From Acidobacteriaceae bacterium (GTDB lineage: Bacteria > Acidobacteriota > Terriglobia > Bryobacterales > Bryobacteraceae): DNA of 64,000 nt. Position 1 is the first letter of the stretch. Every line of letters begins with the position of its first letter. Where the stretch lies: assembly GCA_019233755.1 (NCBI GenBank), contig JAFAMD010000068.1, positions 62,001 through 126,000 of the forward strand. The letters run 5' to 3'. Below the pieces are notes generated by a model that was not told the origin of the DNA, ran no database searches, and saw only the letters and a list, made by a program, of their open reading frames with translations. Below are positions 25,362 to 35,107 of the stretch, piece after piece. A program made the position numbers and the translations under genes.

Positions 25362-25567
25362 ATTGAAATCATGAATCCAGCTCTGCTTTGACTTTTTATT
25401 GCTCAGCTTTTGCTCTTCGTATTCGCTTGATTGTGGGGCGGCAAGAACGCCTCAGTGAGGTACATTGCCCGGTGAGTTAGCTGGAATACACAGTCGTTCC
25501 ACTCGCTGCATGGTGAGCACGAAGATTCCCGCGAAACACCACCGTTCGTTTCCGAGTCACGTAGCTC

Positions 25568-27253
25568 GTGAGTCGCTCTTCCGCACAATACCCGGGCGTA
25601 ACTGGAGATCAAGCAAATGAATTAGGCGCGAGGTTCGAATGCGAGGCAGACACGTCAGAGGTTTCATCCCACCGGCGGCGTTTTGAGCTCGCAGGCATCT
25701 GCCTGCTTATCCTCTTAACAATCCCTGCCCGCCTGATTTGGATTCGGGCCAGTCTGTGGCTCGACGAAGCCTGGGTAGCGAATGCCATCCAGATGCCAAC
25801 GATCCACCAGATGCTGTATTACGATCGCTGGGCACAATCGACTCCGGTGCTCTTCATGCTACTAAGTCGAGGAATTGTTGCGGCCGCGGGGGCAAGTGAA
25901 GTCACACTTCGTGTTCTGCCGTGGGTAAGCTCGCTACTTGCCTCCTTCGTGCTCTTTTTGGCTGTTCGCCGTGTTCTATCGTTCCCGCTCGCGACTTGCG
26001 TTATCACGCTTGTCAGTGCCGACTATTGGACGATCAAGTATGCCCAACAAGCGAAGCAGTATGACACTGACTTGCTGGTATCCGCCATCTTCATGTGGAT
26101 CATCTCTGCGCCCGGCAATCCCCATCCGGGAGCCAGACGTATACTCTGGATTTGTGGCGTGGCACTGGCATTGAGCTTTCTCTCGATGCCTGCAATGTTC
26201 TGGTTTCCTTCGATCGTTCTCGTCTTGATGTTCGACACCGCCGAGCGCTCCGGACGCCTGAGGACACTATTCTGGCCGGCCGTGTACCGCGTCCTTATAC
26301 CGGCCGCGATCCTGGCGATCGGTCTCGCGGCCAATTACTGGTTCTTTGCCCGCCCAAATCACTTGGATATTGTCACGAAGGACTGGAGCACAAGTTATCA
26401 CGCGTATTTGACGAGCAACCCTCTGCCGGCCACTATTCTGCGGTTCATTCATTCAATTGGAATCCTTTTCGTGCCGCAAGTGGCCGCTGTGGGTTATTTC
26501 ATTGTCCTTCTGATCGCGGCAGGAGCGGTCCAGTGCCTTAGGCACCCACGCGATGCCCGCAGCCGCACGGTCGCACTGATGGGGATTCTCCCGATCATAG
26601 TGGCGATGGCAACCAGTTCTCTTCGACTCTATCCGATGCTCGACTATCCACGACTCATCGTCTGGATGCTGCCATCGGCGGCCCTGCTTCTGTGTTATTC
26701 CATCGAACCTGTCACGCGTCGCGCTTCCCTTGTGTTCGGGAGTCGAGTGCTGAACCGCATGGTCTACGCCGGGTGCGTGCTAATCATCGGTGGGAGTTAT
26801 CTGGCCATGTCACGACATCCCGCGATGGAAGGCAACAGGCAGATGTTTACGCACTTGAAGCAGTCCTGGAGGCCCGGCGACTATCTCTTTGTACACGGCG
26901 GCCTTTCCGAGCAGTATGCATTATATGCACGGTGGTTGGGCTGGCATCCCCAAAAGGTTTACTTTGGCAACACAGATTGGCCTTGCTGTTCGCTGATGAG
27001 AGAAAGTCTGGCCACCGATCCTCTTGCCCGCACGCTCGACGAGGATGTGCTCTCGGCTGTTTCAAAAAGCCGTCCGGGCACATTATGGATGGCTCTGCCC
27101 GACAGGTGGCCCGGATCTCCCTGGAGCGAGCAAACAGTACGAGACGTAGATACGCTCCCGCTGTTCCTGAGCAAGCTCGATTGCCGCCTCGAGGAAGGGG
27201 ATCATTATGGCAGCGTCATGTTGCAGCGATACGGCTGTGAGGCGCTGAGGTAA
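25568..27253 (+). CDS. Membrane glycosyltransferase, GT39/ArnT-like (GT-C fold)
   Basis: The 561-residue protein starts at GTG 25568 and has about ten to eleven hydrophobic segments. Directly after the first one comes RASLWLDEAWVANAI; the DE pair in the first periplasmic loop is the catalytic or metal-binding signature of GT-C enzymes that use lipid-linked sugars. A soluble C-terminal domain of about 120 residues follows (YLFVHGGLSEQYALYARWLG onward). It probably transfers a sugar from a polyprenyl phosphate to a lipid or protein at the outer face of the inner membrane. Donor and acceptor are unknown. A similar protein is encoded at 59004-60488, though the two are not close in sequence. Confidence 0.7.
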   Translation: MSRSSAQYPGVTGDQANELGARFECEADTSEVSSHRRRFELAGICLLILLTIPARLIWIRASLWLDEAWVANAIQMPTIHQMLYYDRWAQSTPVLFMLLSRGIVAAAGASEVTLRVLPWVSSLLASFVLFLAVRRVLSFPLATCVITLVSADYWTIKYAQQAKQYDTDLLVSAIFMWIISAPGNPHPGARRILWICGVALALSFLSMPAMFWFPSIVLVLMFDTAERSGRLRTLFWPAVYRVLIPAAILAIGLAANYWFFARPNHLDIVTKDWSTSYHAYLTSNPLPATILRFIHSIGILFVPQVAAVGYFIVLLIAAGAVQCLRHPRDARSRTVALMGILPIIVAMATSSLRLYPMLDYPRLIVWMLPSAALLLCYSIEPVTRRASLVFGSRVLNRMVYAGCVLIIGGSYLAMSRHPAMEGNRQMFTHLKQSWRPGDYLFVHGGLSEQYALYARWLGWHPQKVYFGNTDWPCCSLMRESLATDPLARTLDEDVLSAVSKSRPGTLWMALPDRWPGSPWSEQTVRDVDTLPLFLSKLDCRLEEGDHYGSVMLQRYGCEALR

Positions 27254-27374
27254 AGCCGCCTGAGTACTTAGGCGCGCCACAATGGTCTAGGGAGACTGCC
27301 ACGCACTACGCGTGCCAATTTTAGACAATAATGAGAGCCTGCTTAGCTCGGGGCGTAGGCGGTCGGCAGGGATA

Positions 27375-29726
27375 CTACGTCTTCATCCGGGCCATGAAAT
27401 AAAGGCCCGCAAGCGAAAAGATGATGTCCGGCGACCACGCCGCCATCATCGCAGGAAGCTGATTCAGGTCTCCGATCTGATCGAAGAGCGTGCCGATAGT
27501 CCAGTAAGCGATGGCAATGGCGAAGCTGATTCCAACGCCCGTCATCGCACCTCTGTTACCGGCGATAAACGCAAACGGAATACTCAGGATCGCCATGATC
27601 AGCGCAAAGAGCGGTACGGCGAACTTCTTGTAGTACTGCACCTGCAGCGGAACCGTATCCAATCCGCTCGCCTTGAGTTCGCGGATGTACCGGCGCAGTT
27701 CCTCGAAGTTCATTTCCTTGTATTCTTTTTCCTCGCGCACAAACCAGGAGGGAGGCTCGGTCAACTCGGGAAACATAGATGTAGCGCCATAGAAAGGCTT
27801 ATAGGAATTGCCGCTCTGCTGATCCACCTCGCTGATTCCATTCTGAAAGACCCAGGTGTGCTGCGCCCTATCCCAGCGCGCCCGCTGCGCGGAAATCTGA
27901 TGCATGACGCGGAATGTCGCCGGATCCAACTCGTAGACATTCACGTTGGACATGACAGCCTGCTTGCCGTCCAGCGCCTGGTAGTTGTAGATACGCGGCT
28001 CCTCCCCATATACCCATTGCCGGTCCGGGCGCAGATAGGTGGCTACGGGCTTCTTTTTGATTTCGGCGCGCAGCCTTTCCTGCCGGCGGTTCGCGTCTGG
28101 AATGTAGTAGTGGTCGAAGGCAAACAACAGGCCGCTGATGCACAAGCTCACGACCAGCACCGGTGCGGCGAGCCTGTGCACGCTGATGCCGCCTGCTTTG
28201 AAGGCAGTCACTTCGTTGTACTTTGTGAGAACGCCGAAACAGATAAGCGACGCAACCAGTGTTCCGATTGGCGTCAACTGATAGATCAGGCTGGGCGCCA
28301 GGTGCCAGAGATAGTCGATCATGGTCGCCATGCTGATGTCGTTCTTGATCATGTCGCCGAGCAGTTCAAAGAACGTAAACACCTCGATCAGCGCAACCAG
28401 CGCCGCCACCAGCACGCAGAAGTAGAAAAGAAATCCGTTCAGGACATAAGCATCGACCAGCATCGGCCGCAGCCCGAAGCGGCTGATGGCATAAATACGG
28501 ATCTGTTGCTTGCCGGGCACCGGCCGTAGCGCGATGATCCTTTTGAGAATCCATTGACCGGCGCTCCGGAGCCAGCCGAGGACATCCTGGTCTCCGGGGC
28601 GCTCCAGTCTCGACATCAGGAAGATACCCGCGATCAGGAACACCGCATTGGGAGTCCACACCGCCACAGGCACCGGCAAGGTACCTTTTTTCGCTACGCC
28701 GATCAGTGTAATGAAACTGAGGTAATAGAGAAACGCCAGTACCACGGTCATCACAAAAGCGGTAGACTTTCCGCCCTTCCGCGAGGAAATGCCAAGCGGA
28801 ATGCCGACCAGGGCCAGCAACACGCACGCGAGCGGAAGTGCGAACCGCTGATGCAGTTCGATGGCCGCATCCACGTAATCTTCGCGGGAAAGGTTATGCC
28901 TTCGGTACACGCGTTTGTACAACGGGCCGGTATCCATTTCCTGCACGGTCTTGTTGACCTGCAGTTCTTCCTGCTTCTGCGCCTGCAACGTCCATACCTG
29001 GTTGGGGGCTGCCGTCAGCACAAAATGCCCGTCTTTATCGCGCTCGGTTGAACGGTAGTTCCGCATGTCGAGAATGATGCGGTTATTTGCGGCGTCCGCA
29101 TGCGGAATCGCCTCTTGTGCGGAAATGATGCGCGGTCCCGCGCCGCGATTCTTTCCCTCGCGCTGCAGCTCGTCCGGCGGCGTTACATCCGCGATAAACA
29201 CCTGGTGCCAGATGATCTGCTTTGCGGCTGCTTCCACGTTGCCGACATAAAGAACCGTGTTTGGAAACTGCTCATCGAAAATGCGGGACTCGATATTGCC
29301 GGTAAGCTGCGCAGCCGCGAAATTTCGCGCCACCATCGATTCCAGGTGCAGCGACAACGGCGTCAACCAGAGCGACGCCATGGCCGTCAGGCACAGCGCC
29401 AGGAACGCAAACACCAGCACCGGACGCGCAACCGAGGCACTGGAGACTCCTGCCGCACGTATGGCCGTAATCTCGCTATCGGCCGACATACGGCTCAGTC
29501 CGATGAGGATTCCCACCAGCACCCCGAGCGGTAACGCAAACGGAATGGTCGACGGCAGGGCATAAAGCAACAATTTCGCCACCACCGGCGCAGGCGCGGC
29601 CGTTTTTACAAGCAGCGACGAAAGGCGCTCGATCGTTCGAAGAAACAGTACAAAGATGAACAGGAGGGTGCCCAAAGCGGCACTCGTGAACACCTCCTTA
29701 AAAATCGCCCTGCTGAGAATGCGCAT
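27375..29726 (-). CDS. Fused LptF-LptG lipopolysaccharide export permease
   Basis: The 783-residue protein contains two consecutive YjgP/YjgQ permease units. The first starts MRILSRAIFKEVFTSAALGT and has LPLGVLVGILIGLSRMSADSEITAIRAAG. The second starts near residue 415 (VDAYVLNGFLFYFCVLVAALV) and has IGTLVASLICFGVLTKYNEVTAFKAGG. The repeated E-T/I-A-x-x-A-G coupling-helix motif marks the contact with the LptB ATPase. Each unit has about six membrane helices around a periplasmic beta-jellyroll domain. E. coli encodes the same two units as separate proteins of about 360 residues. The fusion extracts LPS from the inner membrane. It is the last gene of a long minus-strand run; lptB is not in the window. 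Confidence 0.88.
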   Translation of the reverse strand: MRILSRAIFKEVFTSAALGTLLFIFVLFLRTIERLSSLLVKTAAPAPVVAKLLLYALPSTIPFALPLGVLVGILIGLSRMSADSEITAIRAAGVSSASVARPVLVFAFLALCLTAMASLWLTPLSLHLESMVARNFAAAQLTGNIESRIFDEQFPNTVLYVGNVEAAAKQIIWHQVFIADVTPPDELQREGKNRGAGPRIISAQEAIPHADAANNRIILDMRNYRSTERDKDGHFVLTAAPNQVWTLQAQKQEELQVNKTVQEMDTGPLYKRVYRRHNLSREDYVDAAIELHQRFALPLACVLLALVGIPLGISSRKGGKSTAFVMTVVLAFLYYLSFITLIGVAKKGTLPVPVAVWTPNAVFLIAGIFLMSRLERPGDQDVLGWLRSAGQWILKRIIALRPVPGKQQIRIYAISRFGLRPMLVDAYVLNGFLFYFCVLVAALVALIEVFTFFELLGDMIKNDISMATMIDYLWHLAPSLIYQLTPIGTLVASLICFGVLTKYNEVTAFKAGGISVHRLAAPVLVVSLCISGLLFAFDHYYIPDANRRQERLRAEIKKKPVATYLRPDRQWVYGEEPRIYNYQALDGKQAVMSNVNVYELDPATFRVMHQISAQRARWDRAQHTWVFQNGISEVDQQSGNSYKPFYGATSMFPELTEPPSWFVREEKEYKEMNFEELRRYIRELKASGLDTVPLQVQYYKKFAVPLFALIMAILSIPFAFIAGNRGAMTGVGISFAIAIAYWTIGTLFDQIGDLNQLPAMMAAWSPDIIFSLAGLYFMARMKT

Positions 29727-29730
29727 GAAA

Positions 29731-31506
29731 CTACTTCGTTAGTGCTGCCGCCGTTAGGGCCGGTGGAGGAACGGTAGGAGCTTTCGTTCCTTCTGTGTCC
29801 ACCCGCGACAGGTCGATGCTGTCGAAAAGCAGAGAAGGACAGATTACGGAAGACAAAGTAATATCCGAGCCTGCATCCGCGATGTTGAAAGCGGTTCCGT
29901 TGCTTTCATAATTCAGAACATAGCTCTGGTCTGATGCGGCTTCGACGTCGCGCAGGTCTTTTGCGCTAAATTCCTTGAACCGCAGCCCGCGCACCAGTTC
30001 CTCATGGCCGTCCGGGTACACGCGGTACGCGAGCAGCGGCGGAGTAAGCGTTCGGGAATAGCCGTTTTTCTTCGCCTCGCGTGCGAGATTCTGCAACTCT
30101 TCCAGGCTCGCCGTCGACGGGAAGTCCAGCCGCCGGATAATGATGCCGTACTTCAATCCCGCTTCTTTTGCATTGTCGAGCAACTTCGCCTTCAGTTGTG
30201 CGTCCGTTAAGGGCTGATCGGCTTGTACAAACAAATTTCCAATAACGGCCTGCTCTGCTCCGAACGTCCCCGGCAAACGACCATGACCATTCGAAGCGTT
30301 ATAGTTGCGAACCGGTTCACGGCTGAGCAGAAAACCCTTCAGCGTACCCTTATCAACCAGCGTCAGCCGTTCCGCAGGAACGCCTTCATCATCGACGTCA
30401 TACTGCCCGGCCAACTCCTGACCGAGATACGCATGTTTGCGCGGATCATCCACAATGGTCAGCCAGTCGGGTGCGACCTTCGATCCCACGCGCGACGACC
30501 AGACCCCTTCCAACACCTGAACCTGATTTGCCGCTTCGGGAGGCGCAAGGGGTTTTCGCTGCAGGCGCAGCGCATCCGTGAGCACTTGGGCCATCATTTG
30601 AGATGCTGCCTCCTGCTCGAAAAGAACCGGACCGGTATAGTCTTCGGCCAGGGGCGCTTTTGTCAACGCTTCCGTCTCATGCGCGACGGCATCCACGGCC
30701 CTATTGAGCTGCTCTTCGGTAGGAAAAGCGGAGGCGTTCGGCAGAGCAATCAGATGATGATTCCATATCCGCTGGCCGTCCGGCGCCACTGCACTTGCCC
30801 GAATCTCTATATCGGCCAAGTCTTCCGGGATGCGCAGCACGGTTCCTTCCGTGTTCACGACACGGTACGTTGAGACGATAGCTCGCAAGCGCACATTCGA
30901 ATCCAGAACCGCCGGATAGGCAGCAAAACGTGCGGAAAGCTTGCGGGCAAGCTGTTCCCAACTCTTCTGCTCGAAGCGTGCTTTCTTCACAGGTTCCAGG
31001 ATCCTTACGGGCGTGGCCGGCGCAAGGTCGGGAATTATCTCCGGATTCGCCACTTCACGCAAAGCGTTCCTTTTGCGCGCAATTTGATCGGTAGCGGCCT
31101 TGTAAAGTGAATCCGTGGCGAGCCAAAACTGCGTCCGCATCGCGGAGTAATCATCGTCCAGCGGAAGCAGGCCGAAGTTCGGGGCTACCGTGAAGATCGA
31201 GTTCGTATTATCGAACTTATAATTACCGACCCGCACAAGGGCACGCGGTTGACGCACATGAAGGTGATTCGAAGCGATGATGCCGCCAAGGCTTGCATTC
31301 ACGCTAACTTCTTCCGAATCGGAAACAATGTACTGGATGAAGTAAGGTTTATCCAGGTTATTCAGTTGAAGCGTCTTCGATCTCAGCAGCTCATCTGACA
31401 TGGCACGCAGTTGCGTGTCGTTCTTGATATCTGCCGGCGTGCTTACAGGCACATCCGCGGCTTTGAGAGAGAGCGCGAAAAACAGGCCGTAAACCAACGC
31501 GCGCAT
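29731..31506 (-). CDS. Exported PmbA/TldD-family protein lacking the metal site
   Basis: The 591-residue protein has a signal peptide (VYGLFFALSLKAADV). Its body aligns with the neighbouring TldD-like protein: the shared VGNYKFDNTNSIF block, LLPLDDDYSAMR, the GVPAERLTLVDKGTLKGFLLSR region and the NASNGHGR segment. At the position of the metalloprotease motif it has QEAASQ (residues 298-303) instead of HExxxH, so zinc binding is not expected. That fits the role of the inactive PmbA/TldE partner in TldD-TldE heterodimers, here probably working in the periplasm. It begins one base after the upstream TldD-like stop, strong evidence of co-expression. Confidence 0.8.
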   Translation of the reverse strand: MRALVYGLFFALSLKAADVPVSTPADIKNDTQLRAMSDELLRSKTLQLNNLDKPYFIQYIVSDSEEVSVNASLGGIIASNHLHVRQPRALVRVGNYKFDNTNSIFTVAPNFGLLPLDDDYSAMRTQFWLATDSLYKAATDQIARKRNALREVANPEIIPDLAPATPVRILEPVKKARFEQKSWEQLARKLSARFAAYPAVLDSNVRLRAIVSTYRVVNTEGTVLRIPEDLADIEIRASAVAPDGQRIWNHHLIALPNASAFPTEEQLNRAVDAVAHETEALTKAPLAEDYTGPVLFEQEAASQMMAQVLTDALRLQRKPLAPPEAANQVQVLEGVWSSRVGSKVAPDWLTIVDDPRKHAYLGQELAGQYDVDDEGVPAERLTLVDKGTLKGFLLSREPVRNYNASNGHGRLPGTFGAEQAVIGNLFVQADQPLTDAQLKAKLLDNAKEAGLKYGIIIRRLDFPSTASLEELQNLAREAKKNGYSRTLTPPLLAYRVYPDGHEELVRGLRFKEFSAKDLRDVEAASDQSYVLNYESNGTAFNIADAGSDITLSSVICPSLLFDSIDLSRVDTEGTKAPTVPPPALTAAALTK

Positions 31507-31507
31507 G

Positions 31508-33193
31508 TTAGTCGGCCTCCGGACGCGGAAGGATCGGCGCTTTCGCCTGTTCGTTCTGCTTGCGCTGGGTTTCTATGTCGGAAACCAGAATGGCGGGCGA
31601 TATCGCGGAAACTGGAATACTTCCCGATTCAGCCCCGCAGTAGCCATTGAATACTTCGGGCCGGTCGGAAGTTGCCACAATCTTCTGAAAGCTCTCGAGC
31701 GGCGTGCCAACAATATCGACACCGCGAATCAACTCGTCCGGACGGCCATCCGGATAAACACGGTAGACCACGAGCGGGACCACCGTAAACGCCTGCAGCC
31801 CGCGCCTTCCGGTTGTTGTGTACCCGCTGGAGACTTCTTCGAAGTAAAGCCCGTATGGTTTGCCCTGTCGCTTGATCTCCTCGACGAGGCGGGCACGCAA
31901 CTCGCGATCGGAAACGGTCTTAGAAGACTCGACAATCAGGTTGGATTGGCGGGAGACTACTTCAAAACCCGGCTGCCGTCTTCCGTGCCCATTGGAGTGA
32001 ACAAACTCACCTACCGGCGACCGTGATAGCAGGAACGTTTTCAGTATTCCTCCCTGAACCACTTTTACCGGGCGCGCCTTCACTCCCTCATCGTCATAGG
32101 CATAGTAGCCGACCAGATCTGTCCCGTTGTAGCTGGTGCGCGTCGGGTCGAACTCAATATCGATAAAATCCGGCAGAACCTTCTGCCCCAGCATCTTCGT
32201 AAACGTCTGGCCATCGGCAATATCCTTTTGCCGGTGTCCTTCGATGCGATGGCCGAAGATCTCATGGAAGAAGACGGCGGACGCACGCCCTGAGAGAATG
32301 GCCGGGCAGACAATCGGCTCCGCGGGTGGCGCGCTTACCAACTGGTCCAGCTTGACCGCCAGATCCTGCACCTTCTTGTGTACGATCTCGTCGCTGGGAA
32401 GATGCGCCGGATCATTTGCTTCGATCGTGGTAAAGTCGCTCAGCCCCATGCCGTCGGGTGCGAGCGCGGCGCCTTCTATTTCCACGCGGAACAGATCGCT
32501 CCCGAGCTGAATTCCGCTTCCTTCGCTGTTTACGAAGGTGCGGATCTCGCGCTGTGCGCGGAAGGTGACTCCGGAGGCCAGGATTTTCGGATGGCTCTTG
32601 AACTCCGCCGACCACCCGCGCAGCTTCTGAGCCCAGGCTGCGGAATCGAACGGATAAGTTTCGGGCAAACGCGAGTACGTTTCCGCCGGCTCTGTCGAGA
32701 AATCCGCATCCTTATCGGCCTGCTCCGCAATCAATTGCTCGTCAGTACTCAATTGCAGCAGCCGCCGCGATGCCAGCCGGTACGCCCGATCAGATTCCGA
32801 CCACAAAGCACGCCGGATCTGGTTTGCATCGTCGTCGAGCGCCAGCGGGGTATAGCTGGTAAAGCGCACTTGCGATCCCTTGTACGGATGATAGTTATCG
32901 AACTTGGCCGAGCCTACCCGGATGGTGGTATCGACGCCGCGGATTCGCTCGTGAACGTTTGTGATCAAAGCACCCAGGGTGGCCGATTCGGCGTCCACCT
33001 GGTCTTCCGTCACTTCATACGCCATGTAATAGGGCGCAGGATCACCTTTTGCCTTCAGGGCGGTGAACTCGCGGTTCAACTCGCCTTTCAGAATGTCCAA
33101 AAGTGAAGTCGGGGAAGCAGCCGGAACACTCGCGGCCGATACGAGCCCGAACACCGCGAGCCCGATCGAAAGCGGGGCGTATTTTAGGCGCAA
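31508..33193 (-). CDS. Exported TldD-family metalloprotease
   Basis: The 561-residue protein has a signal peptide (residues 1-26, IGLAVFGLVSAASVPAA), unusual because E. coli TldD is cytoplasmic. The active-site motif HEIFGH is intact at residues 310-315 (HExxxH). The later VVQGGILKTFLLSRSPVGEF and NGHGRRQPGFEVVSRQSNL blocks are typical TldD sequence. The N-terminal half has VGSAKFDNYHP, shared with its partner. Together with the metal-less paralogue downstream it should form a TldD/TldE-like protease that trims unfolded peptides, in this case outside the cytoplasm. It is followed by the partner and by lptFG, which hints at envelope quality control. Confidence 0.85.
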   Translation of the reverse strand: MRLKYAPLSIGLAVFGLVSAASVPAASPTSLLDILKGELNREFTALKAKGDPAPYYMAYEVTEDQVDAESATLGALITNVHERIRGVDTTIRVGSAKFDNYHPYKGSQVRFTSYTPLALDDDANQIRRALWSESDRAYRLASRRLLQLSTDEQLIAEQADKDADFSTEPAETYSRLPETYPFDSAAWAQKLRGWSAEFKSHPKILASGVTFRAQREIRTFVNSEGSGIQLGSDLFRVEIEGAALAPDGMGLSDFTTIEANDPAHLPSDEIVHKKVQDLAVKLDQLVSAPPAEPIVCPAILSGRASAVFFHEIFGHRIEGHRQKDIADGQTFTKMLGQKVLPDFIDIEFDPTRTSYNGTDLVGYYAYDDEGVKARPVKVVQGGILKTFLLSRSPVGEFVHSNGHGRRQPGFEVVSRQSNLIVESSKTVSDRELRARLVEEIKRQGKPYGLYFEEVSSGYTTTGRRGLQAFTVVPLVVYRVYPDGRPDELIRGVDIVGTPLESFQKIVATSDRPEVFNGYCGAESGSIPVSAISPAILVSDIETQRKQNEQAKAPILPRPEAD

Positions 33194-33244
33194 CTTAAAG
33201 GATAACAGCGGGAGCTCGAGCCTCCGCCTTCGGCTAACGCCACG

Positions 33245-34300
33245 TCAGGCGTTTTTCGCCAACCGGCGTAAGGATTCCGTGTACGGTGCTGTTGCCACTC
33301 CGCGCTCGGTAATGATTCCGGAAATGTATCGGTTCGGCGTGACATCAAACGCCGGGTTGGCTACTTTGATGCCCTCGGGCGCAATCGAAATACCGCGCAC
33401 CTCAGTCACTTCCTTCGCCGCGCGCTCCTCAATCGGAATCTGGTCGCCAGAGGAGAGGGTCAGGTCCAGCGTGGAGATCGGCGCGGCAACGTAAAAGGGA
33501 ACATGGTTCTCCTTCGCCAGCACGGCCACGCTATATGTGCCGATTTTGTTCGCGACATCGCCGTTGGCGGCAATGCGGTCTGCCCCCACAACCACGCACC
33601 CGATTCTCCCGCTCTTTAGAAAATGACCGGCCATATTGTCGGTGATGATGGTGGTTTCGATGCCGTCGCGTTGCAGTTCCCAAGCGGTTAAGCGAGTACC
33701 TTGCAGGAATGGCCGAGTTTCATCGGCGAACACATCTATCTTTTTCCCGGCCTGCACCGCGGCGCGAATCACGCCGAGCGCCGTACCGAATCCCGCGGTC
33801 GCGAGGGCGCCCGCATTGCAATGCGTCAGTACCGTCTTTCCATCGGGCACGAGCGGCGCACCATGGCGCCCGATCGATTCATTGATGGCGATATCTTCGT
33901 CGCGAACCTTCTGAGCTTCTGTCACTAATCTTTCACGGACTTGATCAAGAGAAAGGTGCCGTACCGAAGCGTACACACTCTTCATCCGATCGATGGCCCA
34001 GAACAGATTGACAGCGGTCGGGCGTGTTTTAGCAAGGGTTTCGCAGATGACCGGCATGTCGGCATCGAGGTTGTCCGACTGCAGCGCCCCGATCGCCACG
34101 CCCATAGCCGCGGCCACGCCGATGGCCGGCGCGCCTCGAATGATCATGTTGCGAATTGCGTCCGCAACCTCTATATAGTCGCGGCAGGTGACGAAAACGG
34201 TTTCGCGCGGCAGGCGCGTCTGGTCGATCATGACCACCCCGTCTGGCGTCCATTCAATCGTCTCAAAGGTGTGTTGCGTGAGAACAGCGGTATTTGTCAT
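33245..34300 (-). CDS. mtnA: S-methyl-5-thioribose-1-phosphate isomerase
   Basis: The 351-residue protein matches MtnA over its length. It has [19 protein letters not shown] at the start, [18 protein letters not shown], the catalytic-Cys block [19 protein letters not shown], and the catalytic-Asp block [21 protein letters not shown]. It isomerises 5-methylthioribose 1-phosphate to the ribulose form in the methionine salvage pathway. No other salvage gene is visible nearby; it lies in a minus-strand run between a CPBP protease and the TldD-like gene, and its start directly follows the CPBP stop. A related eIF2B-like or ribose-1,5-bisphosphate isomerase role is less likely given the MtnA motifs. 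Confidence 0.92.
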   Translation of the reverse strand: MTNTAVLTQHTFETIEWTPDGVVMIDQTRLPRETVFVTCRDYIEVADAIRNMIIRGAPAIGVAAAMGVAIGALQSDNLDADMPVICETLAKTRPTAVNLFWAIDRMKSVYASVRHLSLDQVRERLVTEAQKVRDEDIAINESIGRHGAPLVPDGKTVLTHCNAGALATAGFGTALGVIRAAVQAGKKIDVFADETRPFLQGTRLTAWELQRDGIETTIITDNMAGHFLKSGRIGCVVVGADRIAANGDVANKIGTYSVAVLAKENHVPFYVAAPISTLDLTLSSGDQIPIEERAAKEVTEVRGISIAPEGIKVANPAFDVTPNRYISGIITERGVATAPYTESLRRLAKNA

Positions 34301-35107
34301 CTAGATATCAGTGTGTTTGTAGGCGAGGGCTGCCACGGACACCGCATTGAAGCAAGCGTGCATGACCGTCGACGGAATGATGGAATTCGTTCTTGCCCGG
34401 AGCCAGCCGAAGGCAGCGCCCGCCAGCGAAACAGCCAGCGCATACTGCCACGCCCAAGAGTATTCGGGAGCGTGCAAACTCCCGAAAAGAACGGCGGTTA
34501 ACAGGATGCCGGCAAGCGTTCCGAATGACCGTGAAAGCAGCGGCTGGATGAATCCGCGAAAGAAAAGCTCCTCAAACAGCGGACCGATCGCTACCGCCAT
34601 AATTCCAAAAACCACCGTCGAAAACGTCGACGATGCCAGCTTGTCGAAGGGCGAATCGATCTTCGGCGTATGTAACACCGAGGCAAGCGCTGAGATAGCG
34701 AACGCGAGAATCACGCCTCCCACTGCGCAGGCAATCAAATTAACGTTCGGCTGCCGCCAGCCCAACGACGTAAATACGGGTTTGTTGTAGCGAAGCTTGA
34801 AATCAGCCCAAAAACTCAGATACACGAACAGATAAAGCGCAAACTGAGTGGGAAGCAGCAGCGGGGTGGGATCTGATCTCAGGTTCCGATAAACGAGTGC
34901 AAACGCGCCGACACCCGCGATGAGTATGGCAACCGATGCAATCAGCAGACCCACCACCAGCGCCAGGTCCGAGTAACCCCAGAACGGGTCGCGCGCCGGT
35001 TGTTCCGGAACCAGCACCGTGGGAAGCGTCGTCTCCGCCCCGGAGTTCTCTACCGCTCGCGGTGTTTCCGGGTCCAGCGGCGTCGCGTCTAGGTCGTCAG
35101 GCAGCAT
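34301..35107 (-). CDS. CPBP-family intramembrane glutamic endopeptidase (CAAX protease/Abi-like)
   Basis: The 268-residue protein has a polar N-terminus of about 40 residues and then about eight hydrophobic segments. The catalytic motifs are present: [13 protein letters not shown] with the double Glu and Arg, [11 protein letters not shown] with the His, and a late [20 protein letters not shown] with the second His. Members cleave within the membrane and are linked to prenyl-protein processing, bacteriocin self-immunity or unknown jobs. The gene overlaps uvrA by 11 bases and abuts mtnA, so it is probably co-transcribed with housekeeping genes. No bacteriocin gene is seen, which makes immunity an unlikely role here. 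Confidence 0.85.
   Translation of the reverse strand: MLPDDLDATPLDPETPRAVENSGAETTLPTVLVPEQPARDPFWGYSDLALVVGLLIASVAILIAGVGAFALVYRNLRSDPTPLLLPTQFALYLFVYLSFWADFKLRYNKPVFTSLGWRQPNVNLIACAVGGVILAFAISALASVLHTPKIDSPFDKLASSTFSTVVFGIMAVAIGPLFEELFFRGFIQPLLSRSFGTLAGILLTAVLFGSLHAPEYSWAWQYALAVSLAGAAFGWLRARTNSIIPSTVMHACFNAVSVAALAYKHTDI

Noticed and set aside
27312-28529. 405-codon open frame on the plus strand
   Set aside because: It is antisense to the LptFG gene, with low-complexity Arg/His-rich sequence and no recognisable domain.
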